DNA from: Polytrichum commune
Taxonomy: Eukaryota; Streptophyta; Polytrichopsida; Polytrichales; Polytrichaceae
Assembly: GCA_950295325.1 (NCBI GenBank)
Contig: OX485806.1
Span: forward strand, 9,860,001 to 9,920,000
Direction: 5' to 3'
Length of the DNA stretch: 60,000 nt
Shown here: piece by piece, positions 24,610 to 35,345 of the stretch
Numbering within the stretch: the first letter of the stretch is position 1
Layout of the letters: every line of letters begins with the position of its first letter
Program-made: the position numbers and the translations under genes
The notes under the pieces: model-generated
What the model was told of the DNA's origin: nothing
Seen by the model: the letters and a program-made list of their open reading frames with translations, nothing else
Database searches by the model: none

Positions 24610-25545
24610 CTTTGCCCATGAGAGCATTACCAAAGGAAAAGAGGTTCAATGTTGTAGCCATGTTGTAGCGTTGCCGTAGCACACGTAAATTGTTAGAATT
24701 GTTAGGTATCCCTCAATCTACATGCTCTAGGATTTTGTACAAAGTGTGTTCCTCATGTGGAGCTTTCAAGAGGAGGGCGCCCAAGAAGCATCAGCCCTTG
24801 CTCAACGATGAGTGTGTGTAAGAGTCACCACAGTTGGTGGACTAGATAATATTATAGGCATGAGGAATGCTTTGAGTGAGCACTTGAATGTGGTAGTGAG
24901 CACTTCATGAAGCAAGTCTTGGGTCAAAGAGGAGCAAAAGAAATCGTTGCTCACATCCAAGAATGTGCATTGCAAGTTCGAATTTGCTCAACATCATCAA
25001 GAGTGGACTATCAATGATTGGTATAGGGTAGCCTTTAATGATGAGACTAAGATCGATCAATTTTAGTACGATGATCAAGTTTGGTGTTGGGTGAGGTTTG
25101 AAGAATCTCAATTACAAGCTTATCGTGTCAATCACACAATTAAACATGGAGGTGGTGCAATTTTTGTGGGGTTGTATTGACTTCCCATGGCATGGGTTAC
25201 ATGTGCAAGAGGGGAAGATGACACAAGCTCTATATCTTAGCATTCTTCAAGATGGATTCATGAAGACATGGAATGGTACCATTCCAACCCTTCTCGTGTC
25301 ATATTTCAACATGATATTGATCCTAGACATACTGCAGAATTAGTCAAACAGTGGTTGTCAATGCAAAAAAAATATGTACTTACTTGGCCTCCTCAATTAT
25401 CTGACCTAAATCCAATGGAGCATGTGTGGGCACTTGTGAAATGAAAATTAAATGAGTTTCCAACACCAGCCAAAGGAATGCCTCAATTGTGAGAGCATGT
25501 GCAAGCTAAACAATGTCAAAAGTTCTAACATAGCATGCCCGATTG
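24610..25545 (+). pseudogene. Decayed Tc1/mariner transposase (DD34E)
   Basis: A cut-and-paste transposase that would act on its own terminal repeats in the nucleus. The N-terminal part (about 24620-24800) reads KGKRFNVVAML, then a helix-turn-helix-like STRKLLELLGIPQST, then AFKRRAPKKH. The catalytic core follows: FNDETKI with the first Asp codon at 25040, HTIKHGGGAIF, then FQHDIDPRHTA with the second Asp at 25313, and SDLNPMEHVW with Glu at 25418. The last two are separated by exactly 34 residues, the Tc1 DD34E signature. A TPAKGMPQL stretch near 25465 matches the usual Tc1 C-terminus. Stops (for example 25439) and at least one frame change in 25170-25300 inactivate it. The terminal repeats were not identified. 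Confidence 0.85.
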
Positions 25546-27051
25546 TATCCATGTTGATACATATTTATTGACCTATAGGTAGGTGTAGGTTACAAAACTG
25601 AGTGAACGTATATAGTTTACTTCAAATCACTGTTTCTCCATGTGTAGTTTTGCAAGAGAAGTTTTGCAAGAGACCCCAAATTTTGGACTATGAGTATGAC
25701 TATTAACTTATGTAAGTGAAAGTTTGTATGTTCTTGTTTTTTGCTTGCCTTGCTTGTGTGAAAATTGGTGCATCAGGCAGCTGACTCAGTGTAAATGGAA
25801 TGAGAGTAACCATTCTAAGCTCAGAAAACAACAAAATTGGGAGGACCAATATGGCCACTTAATGAGCACGAGAATCTCCACTCTGTTTATGAAGTGATGC
25901 GTATCTTACTAGATGTGGATGCACAGAGAATGTGTATCCAAATAACACACGTTCCTTAGGTTATGATACAGTAACTGGTAACTGATACCACTTGCTAGCA
26001 CAGATCAACTAAACAATGAGCAACAAAATAAATACCACAACACTAAAAATCTGTTCTCCAACACTGCAATGGGAAGCTTGTGAATCAGATGCTCATGCTC
26101 ACATGACACCACCCCCTCACGAGGAATAAACAACATCCATAATCAACTGTACCTATTCGAAAGCCAAGAAAGGACCCACTAGCTCCCAGAAGTAAAACAC
26201 TTCAGTTGCGAGTCCATCTCAAAAGACTTGTGTGTGTACATCTATACCACAGCTCTATAATGCTCACAACAAAATTTGAAGTACACACTGTACAAAATGT
26301 ATACACAAAAGCAATACTGAACCTCAAACCAACACCATATGCGACAATCAAGCATTTGGGGGCACAGGTTGAATGAGGAAGCGGATCTCTTTAAAAGCTG
26401 CAACTGAGAATTCATTTAAAGACTACAAACAAGACATAGGGTTTGCCATCTTCAAACTCAGAATGCACGAGTTGAGGACACACACCACCATCGTCTATAT
26501 ACAGGAAGGACCACAGAAATGCTCTCTTTCTGAAAAGTGAAAAAAAACACTCTTCTTGGGCCTACATTGGTCTTTGAAATGCTGTTCCCTCTCATGGCAA
26601 GCAGAAGCTTGCCCCTGCTTTCAGACCCACTTTAGTGATGCTGTACATGAGAGCCCTCCAGCTACCGCATGGTTCCTGTCAACACACACTTCTCAAAATC
26701 CCTCGCAAATCACCATCATATACATGACCTGTATGTATGTCTGTATGATTCGAGGTCGGCATTCAAGCAACTTGTGTAGTAAGGAAAATGCCGAGGCCGC
26801 CACTGTTTCGACACCATCCAGAAGGATCCTTGGACTTAGGGAACCAGTTCAAGAAAAACTCTAGACTTCTGCCTGAAACATGGATCGCCTGGCTTCACTA
26901 CACAGGGAAAACCTTCTTAAGAAGCCATCTCCACTACCTGTAGTCTCTCAACATTTTGTTAACTATGGTAGTATGCACATTTGATACAAAAGTGGGCCTC
27001 ATCTAACCTAAGTAGTCACTTTCACTTGCCCCTTTAAATTTCCTTTCCTGC
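25546..27051 (-). other. 3' flank / probable 3' UTR of the F-box gene
   Basis: Less AT-rich than the intergenic DNA, with no convincing coding exon on either strand. The 102-codon plus-strand frame at 26556-26864 has no domain. The region lies just downstream of the F-box stop codon and is best read as 3' UTR followed by spacer. Confidence 0.35.
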
Positions 27052-27450
27052 TCAAGATTTGACGACCAGCGGTCTGTTCCTAAATGATCTATGGTGAGGT
27101 GGATTAGTTTCTTTCCGTTTCTTAGACTTCTGAAGCACGGGTGCATCACTTTCTTTCCGCTTGGCTGGATTGCTAAACGACTGGGGCTGGTCAGCTAATG
27201 GTGCAAACTTGCGCTGGAAAGCAAGTTGCCATACAGAGTCGGACGCTGAGAGACGGCGCAGTCGGTGGCTCACGAAGGACAAAGAACAAAGGTCTTTATA
27301 ATCTAGGGAGCCACCGCCTACTCCCAATCTCAGAACCCGTAACCATAATTGATCAGGTAAAGAGCCGATAGACCTCCCTTCCTTCTCACTGTTTTCAGGT
27401 GGGCTGACAACCTCATCAAAACAATTGTCACTTGACTGCACAGTGGTCAT
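27052..27450 (-). CDS. SKIP24: F-box protein, SKIP24-like
   Basis: A 132-residue protein starting at ATG 27450; the frame stays open further upstream, so the start could change if another exon is joined. Residues 31-75 form an F-box of the plant SKIP24 type: LPDQLWLRVLRLG, then SLDYKDLCSLS, then HRLRRLSASDSVWQLAF. F-box proteins bind SKP1/ASK within SCF ubiquitin ligases and bring substrates for ubiquitylation. The tail (residues 85-132) is basic and disordered, with KSKKRK at about 108-113 as a possible nuclear signal. As I recall, SKIP24 proteins are longer and have a coiled coil after the F-box. That part is missing here, so this may be a shortened paralogue or the first coding exon of a longer gene. 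An AG acceptor-like site at about 27735 and a long upstream leader suggest a spliced 5' UTR. Confidence 0.65.
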   Translation of the reverse strand: MTTVQSSDNCFDEVVSPPENSEKEGRSIGSLPDQLWLRVLRLGVGGGSLDYKDLCSLSFVSHRLRRLSASDSVWQLAFQRKFAPLADQPQSFSNPAKRKESDAPVLQKSKKRKETNPPHHRSFRNRPLVVKS

Positions 27451-29830
27451 CGCAGCAACCCAAAACACCGGATTCCCACAGCTTAAATATCCGGCCCGTC
27501 TATAGTGTAAACTAGTGATGGAGGAAGATGCTCTTGTATGCACCCCAGTGTACAAGTCTGTTTTGAGGTGGAGTCTGTTCTGTAATTTGAATGACGACCC
27601 CGTGCACAGCTCTTTGAAGCCCGTCTCTCTTCACAAAGTTGACGCCTAAAAGGACCTCTGATATGCAATGCTGTTTCCCCCAAAACCCACCAAGTTCATT
27701 GCATAAGCAATGATTGCCAGAAACCCCTGTACTTGACAGATCGGAACAGATTGGAACAAAGCAAGCAAACAGATTACTCGAAGCCACTTAAAACTTAACA
27801 TATCATGACAGCTCTAAAAAATGCTATACAGTGCCACCAGGACTAATCTGCTCCGTATCAGAATAATCTGCTCCATATCAGCCAAGGAATGGAAATGCTC
27901 TCAGAAGGCAACTTCGAGATGTCGGTGACAGTTCTGTGGGCCCAGTATAGAACGGTACACAGACACAATCTAGAGCCAGCCTCAGGTTCATGACAAACCA
28001 ACCCATGACTCAAATACAGCCCATGAATATGAGAAAAAGGCAAGCCATTCCACCAGACCAAGAGCTCTACTAAAACCATATATTACATACAAGTACACTC
28101 TTGAGACCAAACGGGCGCCACCCTCAAATCTGCACTTCAGATGTACATTGGAGAACTGAAGAAAAGAAGGATGGCTTATCCCGAGGCCATCATCACTACC
28201 GTAATCTGCATCACTTTCCCCAAATCCGGAACAGATGATGTATGTGCAACATGTTGAAAATCCCGAAAAAAATTTATGAAGCAGTAATAATTTCCATGAC
28301 ATGAACCTACAGCCTGGAAGCTGATATACTCCACTCGTGTTATCTCTAGCATCCCAACCAAAGTGACCTTGACCATATATCTTCATGACCAAAGCGTATC
28401 TTGATGCACATCAATCAAACCAGAAATCACGAGTTCCTCTACCCGAAATTGACATCTTTGACTCCTACCATACACGCCATGGTACCATACCCTCATAATC
28501 TGACTCAAACCTTTTTACTGTTGAGACCACAAAAGGAAGCAAAAAACCAATGACCCCTTAAAATGTTCACCTTTTAGTCGTGAACTAGTTACCTCCACCA
28601 ACAAGTAACACACAGCAAACTCAGTAATAACACATTCAACGGAACCATATACACAAGGAGCCGTGTCATCGGCACATGTCAAACAATGATGACTTGCAGG
28701 GGGACTGCCAACTCAACCCCCAGCCTCTTCAAAGAGGCACGACCATCGATCCCCTGATTTATAAAACAACATTTTGCGAACTTCGAAGGAAGATAGGATG
28801 CACCCCAACCAAATTCTTTCTTCATGTACACAACATATTTAGTTTCAAGGATTGACGTAACAAGGCCTTACGTCCGACGAGGATCAAAACACCTTCCGCA
28901 TCTCCAAATCCTTGGCTTTCCTTCCAGACTCGATACATATCATTTCCAACCCAGAGAAAAGAGGCTATTTACTGCACACAATAGTCAAGCAAGTAGGAGG
29001 AGACATCACAAGCTATCCCAAATTCAAAAAGCCTTGGCCAGACACGAGCACAAACGCCGGCCAACATGAAGCCCCATACACGAAATAAACACACGGCCAT
29101 GGCCACCACCATAACCACTGAGCACCATCCTCTGACTTCCCTTCAAAAGCCACAACATTTAGTCCTCTGAGGACATCACCATACATACCATGGCCAATCC
29201 ACATAACATAGGGATACAGTAGACCCAAAAAAAAAGTCAAAGCACACAGAAGAAGACATGAGCCATTCAAAATTCAAAAAGCCAAAGCCAGACACGAACA
29301 CAAACCAAATAAAAACTCGAAGCCTTGATTTCCCTTCCAAACCTACGACACTCACTACAAAACCATTAATACCGTGGCCATTCCAGACAAACGGAGGCAC
29401 AACAGTCCACCAGTTAAAACGGAAGAAGATATCGCAAGGAAGACATGGGCCATCAAGAACTCAGAAAGCCATGGCCAGACACAACCACAAAAACGAAACC
29501 CAAAACCATGACCATGACCCAACACTACGAGCACCGATCACAACGAGATTGACATGCCGTTGGCATCAAAAGAGCCGAAAGGGAAGAAATCGCTCACCAG
29601 GCACAGAGGGGGGAGCAAACCCTACAGGCACGCAAACCCTCGGCTGTCGTCAAGCTCCGGCTATGGCGGCAAGAATAACATCCGGCAACGGCTCCGGGAT
29701 GGGAGATGGCAGGGAATGGAACCGAACCTGAGGGATTCAGATACAGCCACTGCAGCAGGTAGCGCGCGCGCGCAGGAATGAATGGGAATGGGAATGGAAT
29801 CATGAACATGGACCGACCGCCATAGCCATG
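27451..29830 (-). other. Probable 5' leader and intron region of the F-box gene
   Basis: No domain-bearing frame on either strand. On the minus strand a GTGAGC donor-like site lies near 29600, after a GC-rich, telo-box-containing start region, and a CAAGTACAG acceptor-like site near 27735. This fits a long 5' UTR intron. The interior has a three-fold imperfect repeat (29.0-29.5 kb) and a short direct repeat of AATCTGCTCCRTATCAG at 27845-27882. Confidence 0.4.
29000..29510. repeat. Three imperfect repeats of ~190-250 bp
   Basis: The phrase GCCAGACAC recurs at 29037, 29287 and 29474, each preceded by TTCAAAAAGCC or CTCAGAAAGCC and followed by ACAA-rich sequence. TTCCCTTCCAAA-like and CATGGCCA-like blocks recur between them. 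Spacing is 250 and 187 bp. Confidence 0.65.
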
Positions 29831-30030
29831 GCTGGGGTTTGAGCGAGGTGGCTGGCCGCGAGGGTTTGAGAGCCAACGGTCATGGGCGCTTCTAGTCCTC
29901 TAGATGTGCGGCCGTCCTTGCCTCCCTTCCTTAACTCCGAAGCCCCTACGAAGCTCCTCCCGGGCCCCATCCCACGCTCGGTCTTAGGCGCTTCTTCCCA
30001 CCCCCCCCTATTGCCGCCCAAGCTTCTAGG
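29760..30030. promoter_or_regulatory. GC-rich probable promoter, possibly bidirectional
   Basis: A short GC-rich island in AT-rich DNA, with GCGCGCGCGC at 29761-29770, AAACCCT telo-box words and a pyrimidine-rich tract. It lies at the start of the minus-strand F-box transcription unit. On the plus strand an ATG at 29882 opens a proline-rich frame of 69 codons that could be a first exon, but has no recognised domain. Confidence 0.35.
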
Positions 30031-30091
30031 CGGTGCGGTGAACTTCACCTATATGCCTACTATAATTGGTCATTTTATTTTATGTTGCTAG

Positions 30092-30781
30092 TGTACTAAT
30101 AAGTTCTTATGGTGTCTTGAATCTTTTATAGCCAACTCGGTGACCATCCTTACCTCTCTATTATCAATTGGTTCTTGTTGGCTATGTCTGTAGGACAAAG
30201 ACTATGCATCGACTTCTTTATTTAATGTGGATGTTAACTGTAGTTGCTCCCTAAAATGTATTGAAAAAAATCCAGTTAACTGTAGTTATTTTGGCAGTTG
30301 TTGATTCTTTGCTTTTAAAATTTTGGGTGCTAAATGAGTAGCTTGAGTCCTTGACTTGCATTTGAGAAGAATGTGCACAAAATCCAAGAAAGGGTTCGGT
30401 TATAGGTATAGTAAATAGCCATGGACTGGCATGAGCAAAGTGGACAGCTACAGTTGGAGTCTTTCATACGAAAGGACGGAGCCTCGCGGTTCTACCATTT
30501 TCTTGTTTGTTGAAATCATTATGTTGTTCCTTGTAGTTTTACTTAGCATAGGAATTTTCCCAAAAATATGGTGTGGTTGATTGTCTAAAGTTTTGATTTT
30601 TGAATCCCAAAAATTTGGGAAAACGAACAAGTTCAGTTGTAACTACAGTAACAGCCGGTTCTCCTTGTTTGTTGTTGAGGCCTTTGTGCACAACGTTGCT
30701 TAGTCGGAAGGTTGAGTTTAATTCTATGTTTAGCATCTAACAAATGCCTCCATTTGTCTTATCTTCGTGAGAGGAAACCTA
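30092..30781. other. Intergenic, no supported feature
   Basis: AT-rich with no recognisable gene or bounded repeat. Confidence 0.3.
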
Positions 30782-31166
30782 GGGCATGTTTAGACTACGG
30801 TACAGAAGTGCATTGGTTGAGAATTTTAGGGGAATGGAGCAATATGATTGGCTACCAAATGGGTACTTCACTGGCCATACTTTACACTATGGCCAAGATA
30901 GTGGATCACTTCGAGCATGGATGAAATCATGACATGGTTGTCAATATGGCAACATTTTTTGCTAGGGGGGGTCTCTGGAAGTCAAGTTTCTTGAGCAACC
31001 TCGAACCCTCACACAAGAAACTTGGCCTCTAGAGCACTCCAACTTGAGGCTTATATATATATTGTCCATCTTGTCCGCCATACCAACTATTGCATGAAAT
31101 AACCTTCTCTCGGCCTAAAATTATTCACCGACCATTGCCCTTCTTCACCATAGTCTAAAGTGGCCC
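30782..31166. mobile_element. MITE with GGGCCACTTTAGAC ends (~385 bp)
   Basis: Left end GGGCATGTTTAGACTACGGT. The right end read in reverse is GGGCCACTTTAGACTATGGT. Flanking trinucleotides are CTA and TTA, so the duplication is imperfect. The ends share the GGGCCACTT head with family A but the body differs. Confidence 0.75.
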
Positions 31167-31236
31167 TTAGATAATAGGCAAGAATGGATATTGATGTAAA
31201 TAATGAATAGTAGTGATGTGAATAGCAACATATATT

Positions 31237-31577
31237 TAAAGTCCAAGTCCATAATTATAATATGTTGAATTCTATGATAGGATCCTACGATACGATTGTA
31301 TGGTAAGATTCTCCAATAGAATATGCATAGTTGATTGTGTAAATATCATATCAATGTTTTTTAGTATATTTTCATTATTCAGATTTTATTTTTATACATT
31401 TAAAATTAGAAATAGATATTCAAATTTTCCATCATATTTTAATAGCATAAAAATTCAAGTACTCACTAAAGAATCACACATCTTCCATATAATTTAGGTA
31501 TATCAGAAGTATATCGTAGGATCTTATAATAGAATTGAAGCAGCCAAAAAGTCCATATTCTAAAAACATGTCCATAT
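31237..31577 (-). mobile_element. Dispersed MITE-like family D, inverted copy
   Basis: Read on the minus strand it matches 56413-56750 in order: GGACATG, TTGGCTGCTTCAATTCTATT, GATCCTATCATAGAATTCAA, then ATTATGGACTTGGAC. See the copy at 18374-18537. Confidence 0.6.
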
Positions 31578-32639
31578 TCGCTTCAATACAACACTAACAT
31601 GAATATTATGAATAGTGAATAGTGCTAATATGAACAATGTTTCCACCTAATAATGTCAGGATGAACAATGCTCCCTATGAATAATGCCAAGAATAAAAAC
31701 CCACCCAAATTTCCAAGTGGAAGCTTGTGTGTATGAACAATCACTAAGTAATATTACCATCTTGTTTGCAGGGCCCATAAAATAAAGTTTATTTTATTCC
31801 AAGGTCTAGTGAACTTAACCATATGTATGAATAATGCTATGGATAGTATTTAAACGATGATTTCAACACACCTTAGCATAAAGTTTCTTGACACCATATG
31901 ATCAAAGTGTTGATAAAAGTGTCCAAAATTGACCCTTTTAAGGCAAACATATGTTATATGGATGGTTTCTCTCTACACCCATTTCTCATAGCATATAAAC
32001 ACACAACTAGTATGAGATAATTAGTAAATCCAAACTGGCAATCTAGCCATTTGCCTCATAATTTATGAAGCTTGTATGATTATCTTATATGTTATCAATG
32101 TGGAGATTCTTATGCTCATTATTAAGAATAATTAGCATGTTTTGTAGTCCATTTATGGTGCCCACTCTTAGATCCACACCGAACCACATACCATTCAATA
32201 TACATGTGTCTAGAATATTGCTATATAGAAACCAAGCACAACTACCTTAAACCATTGTTTTTAACCCTTGCTTTAGAAGTCCACGAGGATATATACTACC
32301 TTGCTTCATGATGCATGGGAAAGAAGACGAAGAAGACACATGAATCAATTTTGAAGAAACAAAATTAGTCTAGTCCAAGTAATTTCATATGAATCAACAA
32401 TAAATGTATAAGTAGGGGGGGGTCCAATTTTTGGACCCCGAGGTATTGCAAAAGAGACGATCCTCGATTCTTGAAGTTGGAAATGAATTTAAAGGGTTGC
32501 CTCTCTCTTCGTAAATAATGGGCAACAAATACTAGGGGAAAAAAAGGTGGGTTTTTCGGGTGGAATGAGCATGCAACTTTGTACCAAAACCACTTAGAAA
32601 TTGAGAGGATTGCTTCTTAATGACCATAATGGTTGTTTT
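31578..32639. other. Intergenic with one diverged 283-bp repeat relic
   Basis: ATCCACACCGAACCACATAC near 32168 is a relic of the tandem-array unit. GAATAATG-type short words recur at 31595-31690. No gene seen. Confidence 0.35.
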
Positions 32640-33240
32640 TGGAACAATTCTTAAATTCCCCATGGTGCATTTTAATGAGCTTGGAACTTTCAAATCACCT
32701 TCGATTTCAAGGGTATTTGAGCCCAAGATAACCATTTTTTTCACTTATCAACCACTTGGACACCAAAGTCAACTCCATAAAGAAGAAAAATATGTTAACT
32801 TTGCCCATTTTTTTTTTTAAAGTCCAACAATCATAGAGATGAAGTTCTCAAGGTAACTAAGTAAATTTGTTTTCATATATAGAAAAACAATCCATGATGG
32901 GATGGGTGAAGACTTGGATAGGAACTATAATTTATTGTGTATACTTGCATAGATGTGACACTTAAAAACTTTGACAAAGTTCATGACTGGAGAACGGGTG
33001 TCTATGGTTTTGAAAGCTTGCCTCCTCGTTTAAGTCTTAGTGACCTTTGACGAGCTTCACATGCACTTCTGAGCATATTTCTCCTTCAAAATAAAACAAA
33101 CTCTAATGGGACTTGCACCTATCTATACATCTCTCTATGCACACAGAGTGGGAGGGTGGTGACATGAAGTGGCAAGTGCTTTTTCCACAAAGAGGTGACT
33201 CCTCGGGTCACGGCGCAATTGAGGATTAAGTGCACTACTT
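32640..33240. repeat. Dispersed repeat, copy 2
   Basis: Diverged copy of 22205-22960, same orientation, with the same order of shared blocks and the same terminal block CCTCGGGTCAC. Confidence 0.65.
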
Positions 33241-33495
33241 GTTTAAATCAATGGGGTTGAAATAACCGAAGCCCCACAGTTGTGGTTAAGATTTGAGCAA
33301 GCAAGAGGGGTGAGCCAACAAGTTCAAGCACTTCCAAGGCACATGGTCTTTTTATTGGGCATTTCCAAATCCGCACAATGTTTCACCACTAACTCTAATC
33401 AGGAACGATCTCATCTACTAAGTTTTATAATCGCATAAATCGTCATTTCAAGTTTCAATATCATAATTGAAAGGCAGAAGTCACAAGAGTCAAGT

Positions 33496-33955
33496 GAGTA
33501 CACCCTAAACTCCATAATATCAACCTCCATAATGTCACTCACTCTCTAATATCCTGAAACCCTAGGGAACGGATGTTCATAGTTCAAATATCACTCCTTA
33601 TTGTCACATTTCTCTCCCTTACATCACAAATTTTGTCATTATCGCAAACCACCAAAGAAGCCAACCCACACCCTCGCATTGTGCCATGTGTCAATATGTG
33701 GAGTGTCATCTTCTTCTTCTTCTTCATATGCCACGTGTTGAATGTTGGTGCATGCATATGCCACATTGCCCGGGAAGGTCAAGTGGAGTGGACCACACCA
33801 CACCATTAAAATGTTGCACTTTGTGTTATTCCACAGTGTCACATGCTACACTAATTCTATAGTATCACGCATCCATGTTAACACTATAAAACTCCGTAAT
33901 ATCACGTGTACTTTACTTGCCACAAGTGTGATACTACGGAGTTTAGAGTGTATTC
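33496..33955. mobile_element. Inverted-repeat element (~460 bp)
   Basis: Left end GAGTACACCCTAAACTCCAT. The right end read in reverse is GAATACACTCTAAACTCCGT, followed on both sides by ATATCA/GTATCAC. The interior is rich in ATATCAC and CTCCRTAATATC words. The target-site duplication is unresolved. Confidence 0.55.
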
Positions 33956-34348
33956 TCTTTCTATTCAATCGATTCCCTCCTAGATTTTTTCATTGTCAAA
34001 CCCAAAATGATTCAAATGTTCCAAACACATAGTTCAATCCCATTGGAACACGCATACTTTTGATGTCCATTCTCAATTACAAGCCTTGCCACTCGAACAC
34101 AGGAGTGGCCACGTGATTAAGGCCCACATCTTCCATCCTTTCCTCCCAACCCTCGGTAATAGGCCCTCCCCTGTGCTCTATTGCCGCCTGGTATTTAAGG
34201 CGGTGCAGGGTGGAATCAATGCGGTTAGAATAATTGGGAGTCCTGGGCCAGGGGGAGTAATGGGCATGTGTTACCGTGTCAGAGATTTTTTGGGATCAGG
34301 TGATGATGATGGAGTGTGAGTGGAGTTATCCAGCAGAAAGTACATTAA

Positions 34349-34612
34349 AAGGCCACGTCACCCACGAGACTGAAGGCCCGTGACCGTGGTATTCTAAGGT
34401 CTCTCATTGGTCGGAAAGGTCGAGACCCTCCAAGTTCACTTCACACTAGGAGGTGAAGGCGTAAGGGCCCAAAGATATCATCATAAATGAAAAGTCCACG
34501 TGGGTTCTTATATGGAATACTATGTTAGTTGAATAGCTGGTACGGCCTTTAGATGAGAGTCCAAGACCATCACAATTACGTGGTCACAACATGGGTTGTG
34601 TGTGAAGTGGCT
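34349..34612 (+). mobile_element. PIF/Harbinger-type MITE family A, internally deleted copy
   Basis: Keeps both family A ends (GGCCACGTCACCCACGAGAC; right end GTTGTGTGTGAAGTGGC) and the AAGGTCTCTCATTGGT block, but is only about 264 bp against 500 bp. The flanks are degenerate. Confidence 0.65.
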
Positions 34613-34868
34613 TTGAATAATCTTATTATTATGTATCACAATCATTTTCTAGAGTTAAATAAATGTACAACGAGTTAAACAATATAGATGATATGAAATA
34701 ATAACTTATAGCTCCAAACAAATACAAATATTCTCAAGAACTCTTGAAATAGGAGCCCAAAGATCTTTGGTGTTGTAGGCCACTCTAACCCTAACCATGT
34801 CCATTCTACATTAGTAGCCCTAATTATCATTAAGTTCCCAATGATAAGTGAAGTTCCCAAGTAGTTCC

Positions 34869-35345
34869 AAAGTGAAAATGGATGTATTTTAGATGTACAT
34901 AACATAGATGGAAGGACTTTTAGCATTAACTACCTCTTTGATATGACAAAACAAAGATTCTAAATGTCACATTATCGAGTGTCGTAGAGGGAGTTTTGGA
35001 CTAAAAAAGTTTGGTGTTGCAAAAATGTGTCGTTGTAGTATTGAGGGTGTCATATAAACAACGAGTGTCGTATTAATGAGGTTAGACTGTAGTTATAGTA
35101 GCAAAGTGAAAATGGATGTATTTTAGATGTACATAACATAGATGGAAGGACTTTTAGCATTAACTACCTCTTTGATATGACAAAACAAAGATTCTAAATG
35201 TCACATTATCGAGTGCCGTAGTCGTGTAAAAGAGGGAGTTTTGGACTAAAAAAGTTTGGTGTTGCAAAAATGTGTCGTTGTAGTATCGAGGGTGTCATAT
35301 AAACAATGAGTGTCGTATTAATGAGGTTAGATTGTAGTTATAGTA
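34869..35345. repeat. Tandem duplication of a 234-bp unit
   Basis: AAAGTGAAAATGGATGTATT begins both units, at 34869 and 35103. The copies are nearly identical; the second has a small insertion (about 9-11 bp) near 35223. This is a recent event, judging by the low divergence. Confidence 0.9.

Noticed and set aside
29258-29731. 157-codon plus-strand frame
   Set aside because: It is low-complexity, basic, contains the imperfect repeats, and lies antisense within the probable leader of the F-box gene.
29882-30091. Proline-rich 69-codon plus-strand ORF as a gene
   Set aside because: No domain and no downstream exon found; kept only as a possible first exon in the promoter entry.
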